Source of the DNA: Pantoea allii
GTDB taxonomy: Bacteria > Pseudomonadota > Gammaproteobacteria > Enterobacterales > Enterobacteriaceae
Direction of reading: 5' to 3'
Length of the DNA: 64,000 nt
Assembly (NCBI RefSeq): GCF_002307475.1
Contig: NZ_NTMH01000020.1
Span: forward strand, 1-64,000
Shown here: one piece after another, positions 50,524-61,621 of the stretch
How the letters are laid out: every line of letters starts with the position of its first letter
Position numbering within the stretch: position 1 is the stretch's first letter
The notes under the pieces: generated by a model
Databases searched by the model: none
What the model was told of the DNA's origin: nothing
The model's input: only the letters and a program-made list of their open reading frames with translations
Program-made: the position numbers and the translations under genes

Positions 50524-51999
50524 ATGGCGGTAACACAAATAGCCCAGGCATGCGATCTGGTAATTTTCGGCGCCAAAGGCGATCTCGCCCGTCGTAAACT
50601 ATTGCCCTCGCTGTATCAGTTAGAAAAAGCGGGCCAGATTCATGAAGAAACCCGAATCATCGGTGTGGGCCGGGCTGAGTGGGATAAAGCTGAATACACC
50701 AAAGTGGTGCGTGAAGCGTTAGAAACCTTCATGAAGGAAAAGATTGATGAAGCGCTCTGGGACAAGCTCAGCAGCCGTCTCGACTTCTGTAATCTTGATG
50801 TGAATGATACCTCGCATTTCCCACGACTGGGTAAGATGCTGGATCAGAAAAACCGTACCACCATCAACTATTTTGCCATGCCGCCAAGCACCTTTGGTGC
50901 CATTTGTCAGGGACTGGGCAAGGCGAAGCTGAATGACAAGCCGGCGCGTGTCGTGATGGAGAAACCGCTGGGCACCTCGCTGGAAACGTCAAAAGAAATT
51001 AACGACAGCGTGGGCGAATATTTCGACGAGAGCCAGGTTTTCCGCATCGACCACTATCTGGGCAAAGAAACGGTGCTGAACCTGTTAGCCCTGCGATTTG
51101 CCAATGCCATCTTTGTGAATAACTGGGATAACCGCACGATCGATCACGTGCAAATTACCGTGGCCGAAGAAGTCGGTATCGAAGGCCGTTGGGGCTATTT
51201 TGATAAAGCTGGGCAGATGCGCGATATGATCCAGAACCATTTGTTACAGGTTCTGACGATGATCGCCATGTCTCCGCCTTCCGATCTCAGTGCCGACAGT
51301 ATTCGCGATGAGAAAGTGAAAGTGCTGCGCTCGTTGCGTCCAATCGATCAAACCAACGTCCGCGAAAAAACGGTGCGCGGTCAGTACACGTCTGGCTTTG
51401 TGCAGGGCAAGAAGGTACCAGGCTACCTGGAAGAAGAAGGCGCGAATAAAACCAGCGCTACTGAAACCTTTGTGGCTATCCGCGTGGATATCGATAACTG
51501 GCGTTGGGCAGGCGTACCTTTCTACCTGCGTACCGGTAAACGTCTCCCGACAAAGTGTTCAGAAGTTGTGGTGTATTTCAAAAACCCTGAGATGAACCTG
51601 TTCAAAGATTCCTACTCTCAGTTACCACAGAATAAACTCACTATTCGTCTGCAGCCTGACGAAGGTGTTGATATCGAGATCCTGAACAAAGTGCCAGGCC
51701 TGGATCATAAACATAAACTGCAAACCACTAAGCTGGATCTGAGCTACTCAGAAACCTTCAACCAGTCTCATCTGGCGGATGCCTACGAGCGCCTGTTGCT
51801 GGAATCCATGCGCGGTATTCAGGCGCTGTTTGTGCGTCGCGATGAAGTGGAAGCCGCCTGGACGTATGTGGATTCGATTATCGATGCATGGGCCGCAGAT
51901 GGCGATTCATCCAAGCCTTATCAGGCAGGGACGTGGGGGCCGGTTGCCTCCGTCGCCATGATTACCCGTGATGGTCGTTCCTGGAACGAATTTGAATAA
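50524..51999 (+). CDS. zwf: Glucose-6-phosphate 1-dehydrogenase
   Basis: This is the first enzyme of the oxidative pentose phosphate and Entner-Doudoroff routes. It makes 6-phosphogluconolactone and NADPH. The 491-aa protein has the dinucleotide motif [17 protein letters not shown] and the active-site signature RIDHYLGKE with its catalytic histidine region. E. coli zwf is also induced by SoxS/MarA; I did not identify that site here. A strong terminator follows. Confidence 0.97.
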   Translation: MAVTQIAQACDLVIFGAKGDLARRKLLPSLYQLEKAGQIHEETRIIGVGRAEWDKAEYTKVVREALETFMKEKIDEALWDKLSSRLDFCNLDVNDTSHFPRLGKMLDQKNRTTINYFAMPPSTFGAICQGLGKAKLNDKPARVVMEKPLGTSLETSKEINDSVGEYFDESQVFRIDHYLGKETVLNLLALRFANAIFVNNWDNRTIDHVQITVAEEVGIEGRWGYFDKAGQMRDMIQNHLLQVLTMIAMSPPSDLSADSIRDEKVKVLRSLRPIDQTNVREKTVRGQYTSGFVQGKKVPGYLEEEGANKTSATETFVAIRVDIDNWRWAGVPFYLRTGKRLPTKCSEVVVYFKNPEMNLFKDSYSQLPQNKLTIRLQPDEGVDIEILNKVPGLDHKHKLQTTKLDLSYSETFNQSHLADAYERLLLESMRGIQALFVRRDEVEAAWTYVDSIIDAWAADGDSSKPYQAGTWGPVASVAMITRDGRSWNEFE

Positions 52000-52006
52000 A
52001 TGTCTC

Positions 52007-52032
52007 AGCCCGCCGCGTGCGGGCTTTTTTTT
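52007..52032 (+). terminator. Rho-independent terminator of zwf
   Basis: The stem AGCCCGC / GCGGGCT (7 bp, five-base loop) runs into eight T residues. eda must therefore use its own promoter. Confidence 0.93.
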
Positions 52033-52186
52033 GCACTCACTCTCAAAAATGAACTGCCGTTTTAAAAATCTCAACTGGCAATAGACGGATAAACCGTGAA
52101 TCCTGTATGGTAGTAGCGCTGTTAACAGGGCTGACGCTGTGTTTTCTCCGGCGTGCCGCTCCCAATGTTATGCATCAGGGGATGTG

Positions 52187-52825
52187 ATGAAAAACTGGAA
52201 AACGAGTGCCGAACAGATTCTGAAAACCGGACCGGTCGTGCCGGTAATTGTGGTTAATAAACTGGAACATGCGGTTCCTATGGCGCAGGCGCTGGTCGCA
52301 GGCGGCGTCAAGGTGCTTGAGGTGACGTTACGCACCCCCGTGGCGATGGAGGCACTGCGTGCCATTATCAAACATGTGCCTGACGCCATTGTAGGGGCCG
52401 GCACCGTGCTTAACCCTCAACAGCTGCAGGAAGTCACAGACGCGGGTGCTCAGTTTGTGATCAGTCCGGGTATTACTGAGCCGTTGCTCAAGGCTGCGGT
52501 GGAAGGCCCGATCCCGCTGATTCCTGGTATTAGCACGGTGTCAGAATTAATGACGGGTATGGATTATGGTTTGCGGGAATTCAAATTTTTCCCGGCGGAG
52601 GCCAACGGCGGGGTAAAAGCGCTGCAGGCTATCGGCGGGCCTTTCCCTCAGGTCCGTTTCTGTCCGACGGGCGGTATCTCACCAGCGAATTACCGTGACT
52701 ATCTGGCGCTGAAAAGCGTGCTTTGCATCGGCGGCTCCTGGCTGGTGCCCAACGATGCACTGGAAGCGGGTGACTGGCAACGCATTACCCAACTGGCGCG
52801 TGACGCCGTCGCTGGCGCGAAGTAA
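52187..52825 (+). CDS. eda: KDPG/KHG aldolase
   Basis: Eda splits 2-keto-3-deoxy-6-phosphogluconate to pyruvate and glyceraldehyde-3-phosphate, and also acts on 2-keto-4-hydroxyglutarate. The 212-aa class I aldolase has the catalytic glutamate region [13 protein letters not shown] and the Schiff-base lysine in [16 protein letters not shown] 52187 ([12 protein letters not shown]) follows AGGGGATG; upstream in-frame codons are not family-like. edd, which normally sits between zwf and eda in E. coli, is absent. Confidence 0.95.
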   Translation: MKNWKTSAEQILKTGPVVPVIVVNKLEHAVPMAQALVAGGVKVLEVTLRTPVAMEALRAIIKHVPDAIVGAGTVLNPQQLQEVTDAGAQFVISPGITEPLLKAAVEGPIPLIPGISTVSELMTGMDYGLREFKFFPAEANGGVKALQAIGGPFPQVRFCPTGGISPANYRDYLALKSVLCIGGSWLVPNDALEAGDWQRITQLARDAVAGAK

Positions 52826-52840
52826 AGCAAGTCAAAAGTG

Positions 52841-52865
52841 TGCGGTGAGTCCTGGACTCACCGCA
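52841..52865. terminator. Hairpin between eda and purT
   Basis: A perfect 11-bp stem (TGCGGTGAGTC / GACTCACCGCA) with a three-base loop separates the convergent genes, probably acting on both strands. No strong T run is present. Confidence 0.75.
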
Positions 52866-52872
52866 AACGGTA

Positions 52873-54051
52873 TTAACCCTGAACGCTGACTGCTGCCGCG
52901 CTGGCGACCGCGCGCGCAACGGCTTCTTCGGTTGTATCAGCACAGGCCAGGGCGACGCCTAAACGGCGCTGGCCCTCAATGTCCGGTTTGCCAAACAGGC
53001 GCAACTGTAAACCTGCACCCAGCGCGGCTTCCACATTCACGAACTGCACATTCTGGCTGGTTAACTGCGGCAGGATCACGGCTGATGCAGAAGGGCCGTA
53101 CTGACGAATGGCACCAATGGGCAGACCAAGAAAAGCACGAACGTGAAGGGCGAACTCAGACAGGTCCTGTGATATCAGCGTCACCATACCGGTATCGTGC
53201 GGCCGGGGTGAGACTTCACTGAATACCACGTCATCGCCACAGACAAACAGCTCCACGCCGAACAGTCCATAGCCACCTAAGGCTTTTACCACGGTTTCAG
53301 CGATATGCTGAGCACGTTGCAGTGCCAGTTCGCTCATCTGTTGAGGCTGCCAGGATTCGCGGTAATCGCCGTCTTCCTGACGATGGCCAATGGGCGCACA
53401 AAAATGAATGCCGTCAACGGCACTGATGGTCAGCAACGTGATCTCAAAATCAAACTTCACCACGCCTTCGACGATAACGCGTCCTGCGCCCGCACGGCCA
53501 CCTTGCTGGGCATAGTCCCAGGCTTTTTCCAGCTGGCTGGCATCCCGGATAAAGCTCTGACCTTTACCTGAAGAGCTCATCACCGGTTTAACGATGCATG
53601 GAAACCCTATCTCGGCGGCGGCAGACACAAAATTATCTTTACTGTCGGCAAAACGGTAGCTGGAGGTAGGAAGCACCAGCTCCTCTGCCGCCAGACGACG
53701 AATGCCCTCGCGGTTCATGGTCAGGCGCGCGGCGCGTGCGGTGGGCACCACGTGCTGGCCTTGCTGCTCCAGCTCCAGAAGCTTATCGGTCGCGATAGCT
53801 TCAATTTCGGGCACGACAAAGTGAGGCTTTTCCTGCGCGATAACGGCGGCCAGTGCATCGCCATCCAGCATGTTAATCACATGGCTGCGATGGGCAACAT
53901 GCATCGCAGGCGCATCGGCATAGCGGTCAACCGCGATCACTTCCACACCCAGACGCTGACATTCCAGCGCAACTTCTTTGCCCAGTTCACCTGAGCCCAA
54001 CAGCATAACGCGCGTTGCGGCAGGGCGCAGCGCAGTTCCGAGAGTCGTCAT
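52873..54051 (-). CDS. purT: Formate-dependent GAR transformylase PurT
   Basis: PurT uses ATP and formate to formylate glycinamide ribonucleotide in purine synthesis, an alternative to folate-dependent PurN. The 392-aa ATP-grasp protein has [28 protein letters not shown] at the N-terminus (read in parts), the P-loop-like MSSSGKGQS, and [15 protein letters not shown] at the metal site. I chose ATG 54051; an in-frame ATG at 54078 adds nine residues. A PurR box lies upstream. Confidence 0.95.
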   Translation of the reverse strand: MTTLGTALRPAATRVMLLGSGELGKEVALECQRLGVEVIAVDRYADAPAMHVAHRSHVINMLDGDALAAVIAQEKPHFVVPEIEAIATDKLLELEQQGQHVVPTARAARLTMNREGIRRLAAEELVLPTSSYRFADSKDNFVSAAAEIGFPCIVKPVMSSSGKGQSFIRDASQLEKAWDYAQQGGRAGAGRVIVEGVVKFDFEITLLTISAVDGIHFCAPIGHRQEDGDYRESWQPQQMSELALQRAQHIAETVVKALGGYGLFGVELFVCGDDVVFSEVSPRPHDTGMVTLISQDLSEFALHVRAFLGLPIGAIRQYGPSASAVILPQLTSQNVQFVNVEAALGAGLQLRLFGKPDIEGQRRLGVALACADTTEEAVARAVASAAAVSVQG

Positions 54052-54089
54052 AAATCCACCTAAAATCAAAGCAGTCAAAATGCGCGCGC

Positions 54090-54112
54090 AGTATATACGA
54101 AAACGTTTGCGT
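54090..54112 (-). promoter_or_regulatory. PurR box and -10 of purT
   Basis: The minus strand has ACGCAAACGTTTTCGT (54097-54112), a full match to the PurR operator consensus. It is followed at once by TATACT (54090-54095), a good -10. PurR with bound hypoxanthine or guanine would block this promoter. Confidence 0.88.
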
Positions 54113-54222
54113 TCTCACCCCTTCTGCTTTTGAGGCAGGGTTTGCGCTACTTTTCCTGCTCTGACGTTTCCTGACATCTTTTTGGTAATGATGATGTTTC
54201 CGAATGGTAAAGGGAGTGAACG

Positions 54223-54867
54223 ATGAATAACTGGCTGCAACAGATTCAATCGCTGCTGGCTAAAAAAAGCAGCGATGGCAAATCCAGCGGTGGATTGAGC
54301 GATATGTTGGCTCCGGGTGCACTGGGTGGGCTGGCAGGCATGCTGGTGGCCAGCAAATCATCCCGGAAGTTGTTAACCCGCTACGGCGGCAAAGCATTGA
54401 TTATCGGCGGCGGTGCAGCAGCAGGGGCTGTACTGTGGAACAAATACAAACAACGGGTGCGGGAAACCCATCAGAATGACCCCGGCTTTGGCGAATGGCA
54501 AACGCCTGTGGATCAGCGGGCAGAACGTCTGGTAACCGCTCTGGTCTTTGCCGCCAAAAGTGATGGTCATATCGACGATCGGGAACGCGCAGCGATTGAG
54601 CAAAATATTCATCAGGCAGGCTACGGTCAGGATGCCGAAACGCTCATCCAGCAGGCTATGCAGCGACCGCTGGACCCTGAGTGGCTCGCCGCTGATGTCA
54701 AAAATGAAGAAGAGGCACTTGAACTCTATTTTCTGAGCTGTGCCGCCATTGATGTGGACCATTTTATGGAGCGCAGCTATCTATCGGCACTGGGCGATGC
54801 GTTAAAAATCCCACAGGATGTCCGTGATGGCATTCAGCAAGATATCCTCCAGCAGAAAGCCAGCTAA
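54223..54867 (+). CDS. yebE: DUF533 inner-membrane protein YebE
   Basis: This 214-aa protein of unknown biochemical role is part of the Cpx envelope-stress regulon in E. coli. It has a glycine-rich N-terminal half ([16 protein letters not shown]) with one hydrophobic segment (about residues 62-72). The C-terminal TerB-like helical domain has [22 protein letters not shown]. The ribosome site is AAGGGAG. A hairpin (54875-54895, CAGGGCC / GGCCCTG) follows the stop. Confidence 0.87.
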   Translation: MNNWLQQIQSLLAKKSSDGKSSGGLSDMLAPGALGGLAGMLVASKSSRKLLTRYGGKALIIGGGAAAGAVLWNKYKQRVRETHQNDPGFGEWQTPVDQRAERLVTALVFAAKSDGHIDDRERAAIEQNIHQAGYGQDAETLIQQAMQRPLDPEWLAADVKNEEEALELYFLSCAAIDVDHFMERSYLSALGDALKIPQDVRDGIQQDILQQKAS

Positions 54868-54983
54868 TCCCGTACAGGGCCGCCACATGGCCCTGAATTA
54901 ATTAACAATGTTCGTACTTAACTTGGCATCTGATTACATTAGTGCCACGCTTAGTGTTCATTACATTCAGCGGGACGGATGAC

Positions 54984-57056
54984 ATGAAAGCACCGAGCGC
55001 AAAAAAAATACCTTATGAACTCTCGTTGCATGGCGAGACGCGCGTTGATAATTATTACTGGTTGCGTGATGACAGACGTGAAGACAGCGACGTACTGGAC
55101 TATTTGCGCGCTGAGAACAATTACGGCCAAAAAATCATGGGTTCACAGCAGCCCTTACAGCATCGTATTCTGCATGAAATTATCGACCGCCTGCCACCGC
55201 AGGATCACTCCGTACCTTACGTGAAAAATGGCTATCGCTATCAAAGCCGGTATGAAAGCGGCAATGAATACGCTGCCTATTACCGACAGCCAGCCGCCAG
55301 CGAGGAGAGCGAGGCGTGGACGTTGCTGCTGGATGCGAATCTGCGTGCGTCGCACAGTGATTTTTACACCATGGGCGCGCTGCACATCAGCCCGGATAAC
55401 CGGGTAATGGCGCTGGCAGAAGACTTCCTTTCCCGGCGTCAGTACGGTATCCGCTTTCGCAATCTGGATAACGGCAGTTGGTATCCAGAGGTGCTCAACG
55501 ATGCGTCCTCCAGCTTCGCGTGGGCCAGCGATTCGCGCACGCTCTATTACGTACGTAAACATCCGCAAACCCTGTTGCCTTACCAGCTCTGGCAACATGA
55601 GTTGGGCACGCCGCAGAGCGACGACCGGTTAGTGTACGAAGAAAAAGACGATACCTATCACCTCAGCATCCATAAAACCACATCGAAACAATTCATCCTG
55701 GTCGTGCTGTACAGCACCAGCAGCAGTGAAATTCAGCTGATTGATGCCAATTTCCCGGACGCTATTCCACAGGTTTTTTTGCCCAGACGGCGCGATCACG
55801 AATACAGTCTCGATCATTATGACCATACGTTTTTTATACGCTCGAATCGCGATGGGAAAAATTTCGGCCTGTATCGCAGCCGCTATCTGGAGGAGTCACG
55901 TTGGGAAACCGTGATCCCGGCGCGCGACCATATTGTGATGGAAGACTTTCAGCTCTTCCGTGACTGGCTGGTGGTGGAAGAGCGCCAGCGTGGGCTGACC
56001 AGCCTGCGGCAAATCAACTGGCAAACGGGAGAAACCAGCGGCATTGCGTTTGACGATCCCACCTACGTCACCTGGCTGGCATACAACCCCACGACCCGCA
56101 CCAGCAAGCTGCGCTATGGTTATTCGTCAATGACCACGCCCGCCACGTTGTTTGAACTGGATATGGACACGGGCGAGCGCCGCATTTTGAAACAGAGTGC
56201 GGTAAAAGACTTTAATCCGGATGATTACAAAAGCGAGCACCATTGGATCACCGTCTCTGACGGGACAGAAGTACCGGTCTCGCTGGTGTACAACCGCAAG
56301 TATTTCCAGAAGGGGCAAAACCCGATGCTGGTTTACGGTTACGGCGCCTATGGCAGTAGCATGGACGCTGATTTTAGCGTCAGTCGCCTCAGTCTGCTGG
56401 ATCGGGGTTTTGTCTATGCACTGGTGCATGTGCGAGGCGGCGGGGAGATGGGACAGCAGTGGTATGACGGTGGTCGACTGCTGAATAAAATGAACAGCTT
56501 CACCGATTTTATCGATGTGACGAATGCGCTCGTGGCTCGCGGATTCGGTCATTCAGACCGGCTTTACGCGATGGGCGGAAGTGCGGGGGGATTACTGATG
56601 GGCGCGATCATTAATCTGGCCCCAACGCTTTATCATGGCGTGGTCGCACAGGTGCCTTTTGTCGATGTGTTAACCACCATGCTGGACGAGTCTATTCCTC
56701 TGACGACCGGAGAATATGAGGAGTGGGGGAATCCCAATGAGGCGGAATACTACCGCTATATCCGGCAATACAGTCCTTATGACAATGTTGAAGCAAAAAC
56801 CTGTCCCCACCTGCTGGTGACAACCGGATTGCATGATTCACAGGTGCAATACTGGGAACCGGCTAAGTGGGTGGCAAAACTGCGGGAGCATAAAACGGAT
56901 GACAATCTGCTGCTGCTCTGTACCGACATGGACTCAGGGCACGGCGGCAAGTCCGGTCGATATAAGGCTTATGAAGGCGTAGCCCTTGAGCTCACCTTCA
57001 TTGTCGCCCTTGCGCAGGGCAGCCTGCCACCGGCAGATCTTACGGAAGCTGACTAA
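54984..57056 (+). CDS. ptrB: Oligopeptidase B (protease II)
   Basis: This 690-aa cytoplasmic S9 serine peptidase cuts short peptides after Lys and Arg. The N-terminal beta-propeller region runs to about residue 410. The alpha/beta hydrolase domain has GGSAGG with the catalytic serine, the aspartate in [17 protein letters not shown] and the histidine in [11 protein letters not shown] chose ATG 54984 ([13 protein letters not shown]) as in E. coli; ATG 54942 adds 14 residues. Its 3' end overlaps exoX by 17 bases, convergently. Confidence 0.95.
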   Translation: MKAPSAKKIPYELSLHGETRVDNYYWLRDDRREDSDVLDYLRAENNYGQKIMGSQQPLQHRILHEIIDRLPPQDHSVPYVKNGYRYQSRYESGNEYAAYYRQPAASEESEAWTLLLDANLRASHSDFYTMGALHISPDNRVMALAEDFLSRRQYGIRFRNLDNGSWYPEVLNDASSSFAWASDSRTLYYVRKHPQTLLPYQLWQHELGTPQSDDRLVYEEKDDTYHLSIHKTTSKQFILVVLYSTSSSEIQLIDANFPDAIPQVFLPRRRDHEYSLDHYDHTFFIRSNRDGKNFGLYRSRYLEESRWETVIPARDHIVMEDFQLFRDWLVVEERQRGLTSLRQINWQTGETSGIAFDDPTYVTWLAYNPTTRTSKLRYGYSSMTTPATLFELDMDTGERRILKQSAVKDFNPDDYKSEHHWITVSDGTEVPVSLVYNRKYFQKGQNPMLVYGYGAYGSSMDADFSVSRLSLLDRGFVYALVHVRGGGEMGQQWYDGGRLLNKMNSFTDFIDVTNALVARGFGHSDRLYAMGGSAGGLLMGAIINLAPTLYHGVVAQVPFVDVLTTMLDESIPLTTGEYEEWGNPNEAEYYRYIRQYSPYDNVEAKTCPHLLVTTGLHDSQVQYWEPAKWVAKLREHKTDDNLLLLCTDMDSGHGGKSGRYKAYEGVALELTFIVALAQGSLPPADLTEAD

Positions 57057-57711
57057 GACACTTACGCAGCGCCTGCCGCAATGGTGGGCGCAAATCTTTT
57101 ACGTTATCCAGCATCCATTTCAAATAACCCGGATCTTTACGGGCAATCACGACCAACGCCTGACCACGATACTTGCCAAATGGCAGCACATCATCACGTT
57201 GAGCGGCAGGCTGCGAGCGTTGACACATTTCTTCCGCATTCCAGCCGGAGATTTCCATAATCCTGATGAGCAGGGCGGCCGTGACATAGCAGTCGTAAAG
57301 TGCCCGGTGGGCATGTAACTCCGCAGGCGGGGTAACTTCCAGCTTAAGGCTATGGCGCAGCGCCTGATTGCCATATTTGATGCCCGGCCACAGCTGACGT
57401 GCCAGCGTCATCGTGCAGATCCACTCGCCGTGCATTTCCGGCAACATCCGGCGATCGAAACTGGCGTTATGTGCCACATAAAAGGCACTGCCGTGATAGC
57501 GGGCGACGGCCTCTTCAATCGGCGGTTTGCCGATGACCATGGCTTCCGTAATGCGGTGCACGGCCATGGCCTGGCGACTGATTGGCCGGTCAGGTGACAC
57601 AAGATCGCTCATTGGATTGACGATCTGGCCGTCAACCACATCGACCGAGGCAACCTCCACCACGCCGCCTTGCAGCCCGCAGGTTTCTGTATCAATTACG
57701 CGTAGCATCAT
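57040..57711 (-). CDS. exoX: Exodeoxyribonuclease X
   Basis: ExoX is a DEDD-type 3'-5' DNA exonuclease that contributes to mismatch repair and UV repair. The 223-aa protein has motif Exo [13 protein letters not shown], Exo [14 protein letters not shown] and Exo [17 protein letters not shown]. The C-terminal [24 protein letters not shown] segment is a DUF3820-type domain. Two adjacent ATGs (57711, 57708) are possible. The first overlaps the holE stop by one base. Confidence 0.94.
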   Translation of the reverse strand: MMLRVIDTETCGLQGGVVEVASVDVVDGQIVNPMSDLVSPDRPISRQAMAVHRITEAMVIGKPPIEEAVARYHGSAFYVAHNASFDRRMLPEMHGEWICTMTLARQLWPGIKYGNQALRHSLKLEVTPPAELHAHRALYDCYVTAALLIRIMEISGWNAEEMCQRSQPAAQRDDVLPFGKYRGQALVVIARKDPGYLKWMLDNVKDLRPPLRQALRKCLSQLP

Positions 57712-57941
57712 TATTTCTGTTTAGGCTCGTAGGGCAGGCGTGACAAGTTGAGAGAGGCCTGACGGTAATGCATTAAACGCTGACGAAACCAGTCGCGCAG
57801 GGCTTCTGGTTGTTCATTCGCGACCATTTCAGCCACGACAGGCATGTTATAGCGCTCTTTAAACGCAACGCCTGCCGCCGCCAGATCGACATTAACTTTG
57901 TCTTTCTCTTCCTGCGACAGCAAGGCAAGGTTATGACTCAT
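57711..57941 (-). CDS. holE: DNA polymerase III theta subunit
   Basis: HolE (theta) binds the epsilon proofreading subunit of Pol III and stabilises it. The 76-aa protein carries [25 protein letters not shown] (in parts) and ends [10 protein letters not shown], as in E. coli. I chose ATG 57941, which has GGGAGAAC upstream. It is co-transcribed with exoX. Confidence 0.95.
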   Translation of the reverse strand: MSHNLALLSQEEKDKVNVDLAAAGVAFKERYNMPVVAEMVANEQPEALRDWFRQRLMHYRQASLNLSRLPYEPKQK

Positions 57942-58091
57942 GATGTTCTCCCGATAAACGTGGCCAAACGGAATGTTTTCCTCCGCATAGCGCAAGGTAC
58001 AGGATAGCATTGCTGGCCTCGACAGTTAAATCGCTGCGGCGTATTCTTGCGCCACGCTCGTGGCCTTAACGACAGCTAACAGGATGATGTG

Positions 58092-58466
58092 ATGAACAAA
58101 ACAGCGATTTCTCGTGTGGTAATCGGCCTGGTTGCCACTGGCACCCTGGCTTTTAGCCAGTTCGCGCTGGCCCATGCGCATCTGCAGTCTTCGACGCCTG
58201 CAGCCAACGCGGCGGTTTCACCCGCCCCACAGAACATTACGCTGACCTTTACAGAAGATGTGGAAGCGGCATTCAGTGGCGTTGAAGTAACCAATGCACA
58301 GCATAAAGCCGTAGGCGAAAAGGCCCGGCTGGATGGCAAGCAGCACAACCGCCTGCTGGTGGATTTTGCCCAACCGCTGGCGCAGGGCAGTTATCAGGTC
58401 AACTGGCACGTGCTGTCCGTGGATGGGCATAAGACGCACGGACGTTACGCTTTTACCGTGAAATAA
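58092..58466 (+). CDS. yobA: CopC domain protein YobA
   Basis: This 124-aa periplasmic copper-binding protein has a signal peptide (residues 1-27, ending LAHA). The mature N-terminus HAHLQSSTPAANAAV carries the histidine of the copper(II) site. The C-terminus has WHVLSVDGHKTHGRYAFTVK with a second ligand set. It is followed by yebZ (copD) with a four-base gap, so the pair probably works in copper uptake. ATG 58092 has AGGATG upstream. Confidence 0.92.
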   Translation: MNKTAISRVVIGLVATGTLAFSQFALAHAHLQSSTPAANAAVSPAPQNITLTFTEDVEAAFSGVEVTNAQHKAVGEKARLDGKQHNRLLVDFAQPLAQGSYQVNWHVLSVDGHKTHGRYAFTVK

Positions 58467-58470
58467 ATCT

Positions 58471-59346
58471 GTGACCCTGTTGTGGCTGGTGCTGCGCGCG
58501 CTGCATTTCACGGCGTTGATATTGCTGGTGGGAAGCACCTTTTATACCACGCTGCTGGCACCTGCTGCGTTTCGGCCATCACTGGCAACCCGTCTGTTTC
58601 CCTTGCTGAAGGCAAGCGCCTGGCTGGCGCTGTTAACGGCGTTGGGGATGCTGGCCACGCAAAATGTGCTGATGAGCGGCGACTGGCACAATCTGTCAGA
58701 CATGTCTGTCTGGTTGGCGGTGTTCTCAACCCGCTGGGGATCGGTATGGCAATGGCAGCTACTGTTTGCGCTGTGCGGCCTGGCCGCGATAAGCCTGCGC
58801 GGGCGGCTACGTCAGCAGGTCTGGTTGTTGTCTGGCCTGCTGCAGACCGGCTCCCTGGCGCTCACCGGCCATGCCGCAATGCGCGAAGGTATAACCGGAC
58901 TGCTGCAACAAGGTAACCACGCAGTACATTTAGTCGCCGCCGCCTTCTGGGCGGGCGGGTTAGTGCCGATACTGGTGCTGATGCGAGTGGCACGTAATAT
59001 TGAATTCCGGACTGATGCCATCCGAACCATGATGCGTTTTTCCCGTTATGGTCACATTGCTGTAGCCTTAACGATCGTCACCGGTGTGATTAACAGCCTG
59101 CTGATTGCCGGGTCGCCAGTAGACTGGCATCTCAATGATTATGTTGTACTGTTGTTGTGCAAGGCAGGGCTGGTGTCACTTATGGTGCTGATTGCGCTCT
59201 GGAACCGTTACTGGCTGGTCCCGCGCTTTCATGTTGCGGGCCTTGCTGCGCAACGTCTGTTTATTCGTATGACTCAGCTGGAAATTGTGCTGGCATGCGG
59301 CGTAGTGGGGTTGGTCAGCGTGTTCGCCACGTTGTCGCCAACCTGA
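58471..59346 (+). CDS. yebZ: CopD-type copper transport membrane protein YebZ
   Basis: This 291-aa inner-membrane protein has about eight helices and belongs to the CopD family. Histidines at RALHFTALILLVGS, LTGHAAMREG and NHAVHLVAAAFWAGGL are probably involved in copper handling. The start is GTG four bases after the yobA stop. yebY follows by 27 bases. Confidence 0.9.
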   Translation: MTLLWLVLRALHFTALILLVGSTFYTTLLAPAAFRPSLATRLFPLLKASAWLALLTALGMLATQNVLMSGDWHNLSDMSVWLAVFSTRWGSVWQWQLLFALCGLAAISLRGRLRQQVWLLSGLLQTGSLALTGHAAMREGITGLLQQGNHAVHLVAAAFWAGGLVPILVLMRVARNIEFRTDAIRTMMRFSRYGHIAVALTIVTGVINSLLIAGSPVDWHLNDYVVLLLCKAGLVSLMVLIALWNRYWLVPRFHVAGLAAQRLFIRMTQLEIVLACGVVGLVSVFATLSPT

Positions 59347-59373
59347 TTGATAAGAACCCGATAAAGGTAAGTT

Positions 59374-59721
59374 ATGTTGCTGAAGAGAGCGATCCCCACA
59401 CTGCTGTTATTAACGCTGGCTGGTCAGGCGCTGGCGGCGCAAATCATCACCGTCAGCCGTTTTGAAATTGGCAAAGACAAATGGCCATTTAATCGTGAAG
59501 AGGTGATGTTAACCTGCGAGAAAGACGGATCGCTGTTTGCCATCAATCCCAGTACTCTGATGCAGTATCCGCTCAATGATAAAGCGGATGCCCAGCTCAA
59601 TGCTAAGCGGGTGACAGCGCAGCCCATCAGTGTGATTCAGGCACCCGATAAAGCACATCCGGGTCAGATGATGAGTCTGCAACCGATTGTTGAACGCGCC
59701 CAGGCGCTCTGCACCCAATAA
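59374..59721 (+). CDS. yebY: DUF2511 periplasmic protein YebY
   Basis: This 115-aa secreted protein has a signal peptide (residues 1-20, ending ALAAQ). Two cysteines ([16 protein letters not shown]) probably form a disulfide. It is co-transcribed with yobA-yebZ; YebY has been linked with CopC/CopD handling of copper. A hairpin (59728-59745, GGGCACG / CGTGCCC) follows the stop. Confidence 0.88.
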   Translation: MLLKRAIPTLLLLTLAGQALAAQIITVSRFEIGKDKWPFNREEVMLTCEKDGSLFAINPSTLMQYPLNDKADAQLNAKRVTAQPISVIQAPDKAHPGQMMSLQPIVERAQALCTQ

Positions 59722-59847
59722 GACTCAGGGCACGGTGACGTGCCCGAATCACCGCAAATTTGTCTTACCGGTCACAAACCTGTCGGGTTTATGGACTGAG
59801 CCGCTGCGCTGGCTGGAAAATCTACAGGGTTGTCCTACGCTTTATTA

Positions 59848-59945
59848 GCAAGGCGAGAGCCTCTATCAATACCAACTTTTAGCGCACGGCTCCTTGAGAG
59901 CCATTTCCCTGGACCGAATACAGGAATCGTGTTCGGTCTTTTTTT
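59848..59945 (+). ncRNA. sdsR: SdsR (RyeB) small RNA
   Basis: This 98-nt sequence follows the E. coli/Salmonella SdsR closely. It begins GCAAGGCGA, has the central ACTTTTAGCGCACGGCTC and the segment GAGCCATTTCCCTGGACC. It ends in a 10-bp stem GACCGAATAC / GTGTTCGGTC followed by seven T residues. The location downstream of yebY is also that of E. coli. A sigma-S type -10 (CCTACGCTT, about 59834-59842) is just before the start. SdsR is RpoS-dependent, Hfq-bound and regulates porin and mismatch repair mRNAs in known hosts. Confidence 0.93.
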
Positions 59946-60006
59946 GCCTTTCTGCACGCTACATGACGGCGCAGATTGTCTGATATGTTATCCACCCGAC
60001 AGCACC

Positions 60007-60055
60007 CGGCCCCCGCAACCGGAGGGCCGAAACGTAACCGGCGCGGTCACGTTTC
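60007..60055 (-). terminator. Double hairpin after the third chemoreceptor
   Basis: On the minus strand GAAACGT / ACGTTTC (60029-60035 and 60049-60055), with an inner extension of four pairs, is followed by CGGCCC / GGGCCG (60007-60012 and 60024-60029). No T run is present, so transcripts may leak through towards SdsR. Confidence 0.4.
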
Positions 60056-60076
60056 ATTGCCTTGTGCTAAAGGGCG

Positions 60077-61621
60077 TTACACCTGGAACGCTGCAACCAT
60101 GCCGCGCAGGGCGTGTGCCTGTTCAGAAAGTGACTGTGATGCCGAGGAGGACTCCTCAACCAGTGCGGCGTTGTTTTGGGTAACGCTGTCCATCTGACTC
60201 ACGGCGATGCTGACCTGCGAAATCCCCTGCATCTGTTCGGACGAGGCCAGAGAGATCTCATCCATTGCCGTTGCCAGTTCACCCACCATGTTAACAATCT
60301 TCAGAATACTTTGACCGGTTCCACTCGCGACTGTCACACCGTCTGCAACCTGTTGAACGGCCTGTTCAATCAGCGTTTTTATTTCCTTGGCGGCGATAGC
60401 ACTACGCTGGGCCAGATTTCGGACTTCCCCTGCCACTACGGCAAAACCGCGACCCTGCTCTCCGGCCCGCGCGGCTTCAACGGCGGCATTAAGCGCCAGA
60501 ATATTGGTCTGAAAAGCAATGCCTTCAATGACGCCGGTGATATCACGGATCTTTGTCGCACTGTCTGAAATCTCTTTCATGGTTTCCGACATCCGTTGCA
60601 TATCTGCCTCGCCACGCTGAGCCAGATTGGCTGTCTCGCGCGCTGATGTCGCTGTGTGCTGTGCCCCAGAGGTATTGCTCTTCACTGTCGCGGTTAACTG
60701 CTCCATGCTGGCAGCGGTTTCCTGTAAGGCGGCAGCCTGCTCTTCAGTACGGGAAGAGAGTTCGGTATTGCCTTGTGCGATTTCATCGGCGGCCAGCGCG
60801 ACGTTAGCGGAAGAGCTTTTGATCTCTGAAACCAGGCTGCGGAGCCTGGCCTGCATACCGTCAAGGGAGGCCAACAGGCTTGAAGTATCGTTACGACGCA
60901 GTAGCACTGCGGAGGTCAAATCACCGTTGGCAATCGCAGCCGCAATAGACTGGGCCTGAGCAGGCTCGCCCCCTAACTGACGCATCAGCACACGGGTGAT
61001 AATAAATCCGGTGACGACTGAAAACACGATGGAAAGCAGGCCCAGGATAACCAAAATGAGCGTTGAGGTTCGGGTTGAACGACTGTTATCTTCGACTGAT
61101 TTACGGCTGTTATTCAACTGAACGGTAGTCATTTCGCTAAGAGAACTGAGAAGTGCACGTTGAGCAGGACGCACCGTTACCATCAGGTAATTTATGGCTT
61201 CTTGTGAACGGTTATCCAGACCAAACTGACCGGCCTTTTCCAGACCTGAGAGCACCTGATCTTCATTGACCTGAAGTTTTTCCAGCGCGGCACGCCCGGC
61301 GGCCGTGGAGTCCGTACGCATGATGGTTTCAAGGGCTTCACGATTTTTTAAATAAGCCGCTTTTTGCAGTTTCAGCCGCTCCCACTCAGGCTGCATTGCT
61401 TTGATATCGGTAAGAAGCGCGAGGTTTCTCGCTGCAATAGCCATATCTCTCAGTTCATCTCGCATATCAACGGCGAGTTGATATTTGCGCATCTTAACAT
61501 TGACCGCATCATCCATACCGGCACTGGCGGAATTAAGGGCTTTGAAAGAAATAACAATACAAATAATAAAAAGCAGAATTAACAGGCCAAAACCTATTGC
61601 CAGACGCGTTGAGATTTTCAT
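60077..61621 (-). CDS. Methyl-accepting chemotaxis protein, 4HB type
   Basis: This is a 514-aa receptor with a membrane helix at about residues 8-29, a periplasmic four-helix-bundle domain (4HB_MCP type, 30-185), a second helix at about 186-210, HAMP and a signalling hairpin with the invariant tip [20 protein letters not shown]. The class has 36 heptads by its TEEQAA and VEESS regions. The C-terminus (RGMVAAFQV) has no NWETF tether. The ligand is unknown. It sits where E. coli has pphA, and it faces SdsR. A FliA-type -10 lies before it. Confidence 0.92.
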   Translation of the reverse strand: MKISTRLAIGFGLLILLFIICIVISFKALNSASAGMDDAVNVKMRKYQLAVDMRDELRDMAIAARNLALLTDIKAMQPEWERLKLQKAAYLKNREALETIMRTDSTAAGRAALEKLQVNEDQVLSGLEKAGQFGLDNRSQEAINYLMVTVRPAQRALLSSLSEMTTVQLNNSRKSVEDNSRSTRTSTLILVILGLLSIVFSVVTGFIITRVLMRQLGGEPAQAQSIAAAIANGDLTSAVLLRRNDTSSLLASLDGMQARLRSLVSEIKSSSANVALAADEIAQGNTELSSRTEEQAAALQETAASMEQLTATVKSNTSGAQHTATSARETANLAQRGEADMQRMSETMKEISDSATKIRDITGVIEGIAFQTNILALNAAVEAARAGEQGRGFAVVAGEVRNLAQRSAIAAKEIKTLIEQAVQQVADGVTVASGTGQSILKIVNMVGELATAMDEISLASSEQMQGISQVSIAVSQMDSVTQNNAALVEESSSASQSLSEQAHALRGMVAAFQV

